Assembly: GCA_008933045.1 (NCBI GenBank)
Contig: WBXJ01000094.1
Coordinates: forward strand, 1 to 10,367
Reading direction: 5' to 3'
Source: Verrucomicrobiota bacterium
GTDB lineage: Bacteria; Verrucomicrobiota; Verrucomicrobiia; Limisphaerales; SXQI01
DNA: 10,367 nt
The notes beneath the pieces were generated by a model. That model saw only the letters and a list, made by a program, of their open reading frames with translations, did no database searches and had not been told where the DNA came from. The position numbers and the translations under genes are program-made. Below are positions 5,495 to 10,367 of this stretch, piece after piece; positions within the stretch are counted from its first letter, which is position 1, and each line of letters starts with the position of its first letter.

Positions 5495-6529
5495 ATGACT
5501 CTTAAATCTCGCCTCATTGCTCTGACCATCGTGCTCGTGGTCGGAGTGTTAACGGTTCTCGCCGCACGTCGTGCCCGACATGATCTCGTGACACTCGACG
5601 TCCAAAACATGCCGCTACACCAAGTGGTGAAGAAAATGGAGTGGCAGACTTGGGAATACATCGAGGTTCAGAAGGATTTGAATCCGTTAATTACCTTAAA
5701 TGTAAAACGAGTTCCTCTGACAGAAGTGTTAGAAATCCTGGCCGAACAAGCCGAAGGTCGCTGGTCCCGTTTTTATCCACTCTACACTGTTAAGAAATCT
5801 TTTACCGAATTGCGCGAAGTGGTACGTGGTGATCGTGCTCGCACCAATTCGAACTGGAAGTCATTTAACGCCGGTGGTTTTGGTGGTGCTGGGGGCAGCC
5901 CTTTCGCCAACAATACCATGACGACGGAGGGAGTAGTTTCGCTCAACATCAAGGATCAAGAAATTGAGAGCGGCCTGCGTTCGTTGTCCCGCGTTTCCAA
6001 CTCCCGCGTTGTTGCGGAGGATGGGACCAAGGGTCAACTCACACTCAGCTTCGATCAGACTCCGCTCGAGAATGCGGTATCCACTGTGGCGAAGCAGCTT
6101 CGTCGGAGTCACTCACGTTTCTATGCCTTATTCGGAGGAGGTCGTCCGTTCCGTGATGTGGCCCAAGCTCCTCCTTCAAATGAGGAGAGTTCTAGCGAGT
6201 CAACGATCAGCGAACGTCCGCAGCGGGTGGATGGCCCTCGGGGCGACATCACGCAGCGCATCGCGGAGTTTCAGCAACTCAGCGCGGCTGATCAGCAAAA
6301 AAAACTAACTGACCTCGGAGTTCCTGCGGAATTCCAAAGCAGTCTGCAACAATTGGCTCAAATGCCCGCTGAACAACGCGGCGACTTCATCCAACAGCAG
6401 ATGCAATCGCCGCAGATACAGAATCTCATTCAGGATCGAGCCTTGCGCGGATTAGCCTACACAACTCCTGAGCAACGCGCCGCCCGCGATCGTCGTGCTC
6501 CTCAACGCATGGGCCAAAACCGACCTTAA
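5495..6529 (+). CDS. Anchored or secreted protein with two tandem STN-like repeats
   Basis: The 344-residue product has an N-terminal hydrophobic segment (residues 6-23, signal anchor) and two copies of a domain resembling the short N-terminal domain of secretins and TonB receptors (STN). Copy 1 spans about 30-97 (LVTLDVQNMPLHQVVKKM ... LITLNVKRVPLTEVLEILAEQ). Copy 2 spans about 147-213 (VVSLNIKDQEIESGLRSLS ... LTLSFDQTPLENAVSTVAKQ). Each copy closes with SRFY-x-L-[YF]. A Gly/Asn-rich linker separates them, and a Gln-rich helical tail (about 252-344) ends in basic residues. No secretin pore domain follows. The start at 5495 is preferred: GGAGG lies 11 nt upstream and the signal anchor starts there; the ATG at 5438 is in frame but adds an unlikely non-hydrophobic prefix. 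The gene sits 69 bp after mpl and 14 bp before a pseudopilin gene, suggesting a link with a type II secretion or type IV pilus-like system. The exact role is unknown. Confidence 0.78.
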   Translation: MTLKSRLIALTIVLVVGVLTVLAARRARHDLVTLDVQNMPLHQVVKKMEWQTWEYIEVQKDLNPLITLNVKRVPLTEVLEILAEQAEGRWSRFYPLYTVKKSFTELREVVRGDRARTNSNWKSFNAGGFGGAGGSPFANNTMTTEGVVSLNIKDQEIESGLRSLSRVSNSRVVAEDGTKGQLTLSFDQTPLENAVSTVAKQLRRSHSRFYALFGGGRPFRDVAQAPPSNEESSSESTISERPQRVDGPRGDITQRIAEFQQLSAADQQKKLTDLGVPAEFQSSLQQLAQMPAEQRGDFIQQQMQSPQIQNLIQDRALRGLAYTTPEQRAARDRRAPQRMGQNRP

Positions 6530-6543
6530 CGAGAACCATTTGC

Positions 6544-7101
6544 ATGAAAATTAAGAATCGTAAACGAGGGTTCACCTTAATCGAATTGCTGGTGGTCATT
6601 GGCATCATCGCTATTCTCGCAGGGTTGCTCCTTCCCACATTGGCGCGGGCCAAGAATAAGAGTCGCGATACTTACTGCCTCAATAACCTCCGCCAACTCG
6701 GCATTGCTCTCACCCTTTACGCCGATGACTATAAAGGCCGACTACCCATCGCAGCGCGTTTACCAAGCCAACAATCATCCACCAATGGTGTCGTTAGCAC
6801 CAACGCCCTTCCGCCCATCGCCGAAGTGCTTTCCAATTATGTCGGTGGGAGCTCCGGTGTCTTTCGCTGCCTCGCGGATAAGGCAAAACGGTTTGAGAAA
6901 GAAAAATCCAGCTACGAGTGGAACACACTTTTTAATAATCAATGGCTCGACCGGCCTAGTAGCAAACGCCGGCGCATCACGATCAATTGGGATCCCGTGA
7001 AGGCGCCGCTCATGTACGACTACGATAACGTCCACCCGGGCAAGCGCGGACTCACGACTAAAAACGTCATCTTCGCCGACGGACACGTGGCACCGCTCTG
7101 A
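6544..7101 (+). CDS. Type IV pilin-like pseudopilin, H-X-DG processing-associated type
   Basis: The 185-residue protein begins with a class III prepilin leader: MKIKNRKRG, then FTLIELLVVIGIIAILAGLLLP. Cleavage is expected between Gly9 and Phe10 by PilD-type peptidase with N-methylation of the Phe, and Glu14 is the conserved +5 glutamate. The hydrophobic helix is followed by ARAKNKSRDTYCLNNLRQLGIALTLYADD, typical of the large planctomycete/verrucomicrobial pseudopilin family. The C-terminus NVHPGKRGLTTKNVIFADGHVAPL corresponds to the family's H-X9-DG motif, but here 14 residues separate His from Asp-Gly. Two cysteines (in CLNNL and FRCLAD) could form a disulfide. Such proteins occur in many copies per genome, and most have no known function. 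It starts 14 bp after the STN-repeat gene, with only a weak GAGA upstream, and ends 17 bp before the convergent gene. Confidence 0.9.
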   Translation: MKIKNRKRGFTLIELLVVIGIIAILAGLLLPTLARAKNKSRDTYCLNNLRQLGIALTLYADDYKGRLPIAARLPSQQSSTNGVVSTNALPPIAEVLSNYVGGSSGVFRCLADKAKRFEKEKSSYEWNTLFNNQWLDRPSSKRRRITINWDPVKAPLMYDYDNVHPGKRGLTTKNVIFADGHVAPL

Positions 7102-7107
7102 TTATTC

Positions 7108-7133
7108 CTCAAAGAAAATTACTCTGCTTTGAG
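7108..7133. repeat. Inverted repeat at the convergent gene junction
   Basis: CTCAAAG (7108-7114) and CTTTGAG (7127-7133) are perfect 7-bp complements around a 12-nt loop. The repeat sits between the pseudopilin stop and the end of the convergent gene, overlapping the latter's last codons. Placement suits a bidirectional transcript end, but the stem is A/T-rich and there is no T-run, so terminator activity is uncertain. Confidence 0.3.
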
Positions 7134-7565
7134 CTCGAGTCGGAGCGCGGCGACTGCGGCGTCCAGTTTCTTCACGTTGGTCTCGGTAGATTTCTGAGCA
7201 CCTGCCGCGCCAGATTTATCAATGGCAGCCGCGATTCTGACGATCTCTTTGGCGGCAGTTTCCGTCTTAGCCTTGTTCTCCGTTGGAATTCTGGCGGGTA
7301 ACGCTAGCACCAAATCGCGGATTGCGAAGGCGTGGTCGTGTGCTTCACCTAGATCCTTCTCAGCCACGACCGCAGCCAACTTCCCTTGCTGTTTCCGAAT
7401 CTCTTTCCAAATCTCCGGCACCGTCGCAGGTATCTTTGTGAAATGACTGTGCCCGCTGGCCTCGGCAATCGGCTTCTTAGGCTTATCCTGTTGAGCAACG
7501 GAGAGAGTGACGGTGAATGGAATTACGGCAGCAATTCCGAGGGTGAGCAGTGTATTTTTAGTCAT
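7119..7565 (-). CDS. Small exported helical protein with two His-x-His motifs, metal cassette
   Basis: I recognise no named family. The 148-residue product has a clear signal peptide (MTKNTLLTLGIAAVIPFTVTLSVA, cleavage expected before QQDKPKKP). The mature part is mostly alpha-helical and rich in Ala/Lys/Glu. His-x-His occurs twice, at residues 39-41 (SGHSHF) and 76-78 (EAHDHAF), suggesting possible metal contact in the periplasm. The ATG at 7565 is chosen because the signal peptide starts there; the frame is open upstream to 7718 but that stretch overlaps the HupE-like gene. It begins 34 bp after the HupE-like stop on the same strand, so it is probably the last gene of the pump operon. No Shine-Dalgarno is visible. 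A periplasmic metal-binding or pump-accessory role is inferred from context only. Confidence 0.72.
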   Translation of the reverse strand: MTKNTLLTLGIAAVIPFTVTLSVAQQDKPKKPIAEASGHSHFTKIPATVPEIWKEIRKQQGKLAAVVAEKDLGEAHDHAFAIRDLVLALPARIPTENKAKTETAAKEIVRIAAAIDKSGAAGAQKSTETNVKKLDAAVAALRLELKAE

Positions 7566-7599
7566 AGTTTTAAGTGTCAGATGGAGATTATTGGGCACC

Positions 7600-8367
7600 T
7601 TACGGAGGGGTATCAGTAGGTGAAATATCGCGGTTACGATCCATGTTTTCGTGAATCTGAAAATGCTCTTCTTTGTTAAACGGAAATTCATCAATGAATC
7701 GCGTGTGCTCGTAACCATGGAGTTGCTTGAGCATCAACAGTAGTCCTGCAGCCATGAGTCCGGCGTTCGCCACTTTGCTGAATTTCATGAACGACGCGGT
7801 CTTGCGCCAACCGGTTAAGAGAATCCACATGCCCGACAATGCCACGATTTGTCCCACCTCCACACCGAGATTGAAGGACAGAATCCGCAGAACCAAACCT
7901 TCCTGCCCGAGTGGCAACTGTTGGAGCCGCGTAGAAAGCCCAAAACCATGAATCAACCCGAATAGAAAAACGACCGCGAGCAAATTAGGAGACTGAATGC
8001 CAATGGTGCGCTTAAACCCATCGAGATTATCAAACGCTTTGTAGCAGACAGTCAAGGCGATGACGGCATCGATCAAGTAGTAGTTCGCCTTCACGTGGAA
8101 CAGAGTCGCAAAAATCAACGTGAGACAATGTCCGAGTGTGAAGCTGGTGATGAATTTGACGATGTCCCCAAAGCGGGCCAGAAAAAACATCACACCAAAC
8201 AGGAATAACAGGTGATCGTAACCGGTCAACATGTGGGTTGCGCCCAGCTTGAGGTATTCAAAGTTGCCTCCCTCAAGAATGCCCTGTTTGTCGGCATCTG
8301 AAATGCCGTGCGCACAGGCACTCAGCGTGACCAGCATGCAACCGACAATTATCGCGAACCGTTTCAT
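7600..8367 (-). CDS. HupE/UreJ-2 family membrane protein
   Basis: The 255-residue product matches the HupE/UreJ-2 family, whose members are small polytopic membrane proteins often linked to nickel, cobalt or other metal handling; the exact activity is mostly untested. A signal peptide (residues 1-19, MKRFAIIVGCMLVTLSACA) is followed by HGISDADKQ. The family core appears as LGATHMLTGYDHLLFLFGVMFFL (42-64), TSFTLGHCLTL (74-84), FLFGLIHGFG (134-143) and LSFNLGVEVGQ (163-173), with about six or seven transmembrane segments. His45, Asp51, His52, His80 and His140 are the likely metal-contact candidates. The C-terminal tail is hydrophilic and His-containing (EEHFQIHENMD). Its ATG overlaps the stop codon of the RND pump gene (ATGA), pointing to translational coupling and joint function. 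The signal sequence also contains LSAC, a lipobox-like string, but lipidation of a multi-span protein is less likely than ordinary cleavage after ACA. Confidence 0.88.
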   Translation of the reverse strand: MKRFAIIVGCMLVTLSACAHGISDADKQGILEGGNFEYLKLGATHMLTGYDHLLFLFGVMFFLARFGDIVKFITSFTLGHCLTLIFATLFHVKANYYLIDAVIALTVCYKAFDNLDGFKRTIGIQSPNLLAVVFLFGLIHGFGLSTRLQQLPLGQEGLVLRILSFNLGVEVGQIVALSGMWILLTGWRKTASFMKFSKVANAGLMAAGLLLMLKQLHGYEHTRFIDEFPFNKEEHFQIHENMDRNRDISPTDTPP

Positions 8368-10367
8368 GAGTTAGCTGCTCGAGATTGGGATTCCTTCGGA
8401 TTCTCTACCCAAGCGTAGAGTACCGGTAGAAAAACCAAGGTCAAGAATGTCGAACTAAGGATCCCACCAATGACCACCGTCGCCAGAGGACGTTGAGCTT
8501 CTGCTCCCGCACCCGTCGCCAGAGCCATGGGGACAAAACCGAGTGAAGCGACAAACGCCGTCATCAATATGGGACGAAGTCGAGTCAACGAACCTTCAAT
8601 CACCAACTCTCCGAGCGATCGAGATCCGTTTCGAAGCTGATTGAAATACGAGACCATGACGAGGCCGTTGAGCACCGCCACACCGCTCAGTGCGATAAAA
8701 CCGACCGCAGCCGTGATGCTGAAAGGCATATCACGTACCCAGAGCGCGACGATCCCGCCCGTCATCGCCAGAGGGATGCCAGAATACACCACGAGTGCCT
8801 GCTTCAACGAGCCGAGTGCGAAGTAGATCAAAATGAAAATAAGGATCAACGCCGACGGGACAACGACCGCAAGTCGAGCCCGAGCTTCCTGCAAGTTTTT
8901 AAACTGACCACCAAACTCGACGAGATAATTCTCGGGGAGTTGTATTTGCTCTTTGATCTTTCGCTGGGCGTTTTCCACAAAACCTTCGATGTCGCGGGTG
9001 TTTAAATTCACCATCAACGCTGCCCGCCGATGGCCATCATCATGCTGGATAGGCTCGAACGATTCTAACGTCGAAAACTCAACCAATTTGCCGAGCGGAA
9101 CCAGCCCTGTTTCACCTACGCGGACCCCCAATTGCTTCACCTGCTCATCATCTGCTCGGAGATCTTCCGGCATCCGAACCATGATATCGTAGCGTTTATT
9201 GCCCTCCACCACTTGTCCCGCCAACTGTCCAGCGAGCGCAGCGTGGATAGTTTTATTCACAGCCGAGCTTTGAAGGCCGTAGCGTTGTAGCGCGTCACGT
9301 TTGACATTGATTTGCAACTGAGGCGTTCGTCCTTCGGTTTCAAATTCGACCTGAGCAACACCCGGAGTGTGCTCGAGGATCTCCTTAATTTTCTCCGCCA
9401 GTTTTTCGAGAACGTCGTAGTCACTGCCAAAGACTTTTACAGAAAGTTCTGCCTTTGTGCCTTCGAGCATCTCGTTGAACCGCATCTCGATGGGTTGCGC
9501 AGAAAGTATGTTATACTCTGAGTTCAGTTTCTTGAGTGCAGTTTCGATTTGTTCGTTCAATTCAGCTTTATTGGTGGGGCGTCCCGCCGTCTTGGGCCAT
9601 TCGGCGGTCGGCTTGTAGAAAATGTAAAGATCGCTCTCGTTGGGTGGCATTGGATCCGAAGCAATTTCACTGGTGCCAATGCGGGAAAAAATGCGCGTGA
9701 TTTCTGGAAACTCGAGAGCCAACGCCTTCTCCGCTTCGATGTCGGTGCGTAAAGATTCTTCAATGCTCATGCCGACCGGTTTGTAGAGCATCAACGTGAT
9801 GGAGCCTTCGTCGAGCTTTGGAACAAATTCCGCGCCGAGTCGTGTGAACAACCAGAGGGAACCAGAACAAATCAGAACCGCAGCAACAACTACGGACCAA
9901 CGAAGGCGGAGTGCAGACGCCAAGATAGGTTCGTAAATGCGCTTCACCGTGCGGGTAATAAACGGGTCTCCTTCCTTCTGGGAACCCCGTAGGAAGAAGG
10001 AACAGAGCACCGGCACCCACGTAAACGCAAGTATCAAGGCACCCCCGAGCGCAAACATCACCGTGAGCGCCATAGGATGAAACATTTTACCTTCGATTCC
10101 TGTCAGAGCAAGAATTGGGATGTAAACCACCGTAATAATGACGACGCCAAAGAACATCGGTCTACCAACTTGATGGCTTGCCTCGAGCACCACTTCTCGG
10201 CGTTCATCCTCCGTGAGCAGACGCCCCAGTCGGTGTTGACGCTGGCCTAATTGCCGCACGATGTTCTCCGCAATCACGACGGCTCCGTCGATAATCAGAC
10301 CGAAATCCACCGCTCCGAGACTCATCAAGTTGCCTGAGATTTTTCCATGCACCATCCCCGTCAGTGC
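8364..10367 (-). CDS. czcA: Heavy-metal RND efflux transporter, CzcA family, 5' end beyond window
   Basis: This is the inner-membrane proton-driven pump of a tripartite HME-RND system that exports metal ions through a periplasmic adaptor and outer-membrane channel. The frame is open to the right edge and gives 667 residues, the C-terminal two thirds of a family usually about 1,020-1,060 long. The TM4 motif DFGLIIDGAVVIAEN (codons 10307-10263) carries the proton-relay acidic residues and matches DFG-x3-DG-x5-EN of the divalent-cation pumps (Zn/Co/Cd/Ni), unlike the VDAAIVMIEN form of Cu/Ag CusA. Other landmarks are FVPKLDEGSI, QPIEMRFNEMLEGTKAELSVKVFG, and the C-terminal transmembrane block with GSLTRLRPILMTAFVASLGFVPMA and ending FLPVLYAWVE. 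The gene order pump, HupE-like, small His-x-His protein implies one transcript. Adaptor and outer-membrane genes, if present, are probably further upstream beyond 10367. The symbol is by family. Confidence 0.95.
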   Translation of the reverse strand, partial: ALTGMVHGKISGNLMSLGAVDFGLIIDGAVVIAENIVRQLGQRQHRLGRLLTEDERREVVLEASHQVGRPMFFGVVIITVVYIPILALTGIEGKMFHPMALTVMFALGGALILAFTWVPVLCSFFLRGSQKEGDPFITRTVKRIYEPILASALRLRWSVVVAAVLICSGSLWLFTRLGAEFVPKLDEGSITLMLYKPVGMSIEESLRTDIEAEKALALEFPEITRIFSRIGTSEIASDPMPPNESDLYIFYKPTAEWPKTAGRPTNKAELNEQIETALKKLNSEYNILSAQPIEMRFNEMLEGTKAELSVKVFGSDYDVLEKLAEKIKEILEHTPGVAQVEFETEGRTPQLQINVKRDALQRYGLQSSAVNKTIHAALAGQLAGQVVEGNKRYDIMVRMPEDLRADDEQVKQLGVRVGETGLVPLGKLVEFSTLESFEPIQHDDGHRRAALMVNLNTRDIEGFVENAQRKIKEQIQLPENYLVEFGGQFKNLQEARARLAVVVPSALILIFILIYFALGSLKQALVVYSGIPLAMTGGIVALWVRDMPFSITAAVGFIALSGVAVLNGLVMVSYFNQLRNGSRSLGELVIEGSLTRLRPILMTAFVASLGFVPMALATGAGAEAQRPLATVVIGGILSSTFLTLVFLPVLYAWVENPKESQSRAANS

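Noticed and set aside
5023..5661. Minus-strand open frames of 92 and 117 codons opposite mpl and the STN-repeat gene
   Set aside because: They lie antisense to well-supported genes, show no domain-like pattern and have Arg/Ser-rich composition typical of reverse-strand shadows.
7566..7718. In-frame N-terminal extension of the small His-x-His protein
   Set aside because: It overlaps the 3' end of the HupE-like gene, and a normal signal peptide begins at the ATG at 7565.
8350..8367. Lipoprotein annotation for the HupE-like protein based on LSAC
   Set aside because: The protein has about six or seven membrane spans, and an ordinary signal peptidase I site (ACA before His) is equally good; lipidation is not supported by the rest of the sequence.

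Overview
The window reads as an ordinary chromosomal segment of a Gram-negative bacterium with diaminopimelate peptidoglycan. It is most likely a member of the Verrucomicrobiota, perhaps the Pedosphaera/Limisphaerales side. The clues are moderate: a pseudopilin of the H-X9-DG type that is abundant in Planctomycetes/Verrucomicrobia/Lentisphaerae; a Thr/Asn-rich low-complexity linker in a membrane TPR protein; roughly balanced G+C; and an almost complete lack of well-spaced Shine-Dalgarno sequences. No tRNA, rRNA, CRISPR array, insertion sequence or phage gene was seen.

Layout. (1) Positions 1-1378, minus strand: the N-terminal two thirds of UvrB, the DNA-damage recognition helicase of nucleotide excision repair, cut by the window edge. 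(2) Positions 1379-1842: a divergent intergenic region of about 460 bp with several short inverted repeats, a possible weak promoter and two very small ORFs of doubtful reality. (3) Positions 1843-7101, plus strand: five genes with short spacers (14-69 bp). They encode a glycerate 2-kinase, a two-membrane-span TPR protein, Mpl (murein tripeptide recycling ligase), a secreted or anchored protein with two tandem STN-like (secretin/TonB short N-terminal) repeats, and a type IV pilin-like pseudopilin. (4) Positions 7119-10367, minus strand and convergent with the previous block: a metal-handling cassette read from right to left. It contains the C-terminal two thirds of a CzcA-type heavy-metal RND pump, a HupE/UreJ-2 family membrane protein overlapping it by 4 nt (ATGA), and a small exported helical protein with two His-x-His motifs.

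How they work together. The plus-strand block looks like loosely linked housekeeping and envelope functions: carbon metabolism, murein recycling, and a pair (STN-repeat protein plus pseudopilin) that may belong to a type II secretion or type IV pilus-like apparatus. The minus-strand block is a plausible operon for divalent metal efflux and sensing. Its RND motif DFG-x3-DG-x5-EN (DFGLIIDGAVVIAEN) points to Zn/Co/Cd/Ni rather than Cu/Ag. I see no clear-cut undescribed system. The best candidates for follow-up are the duplicated STN-like protein beside the pseudopilin, and the metal cassette with its small His-x-His protein.
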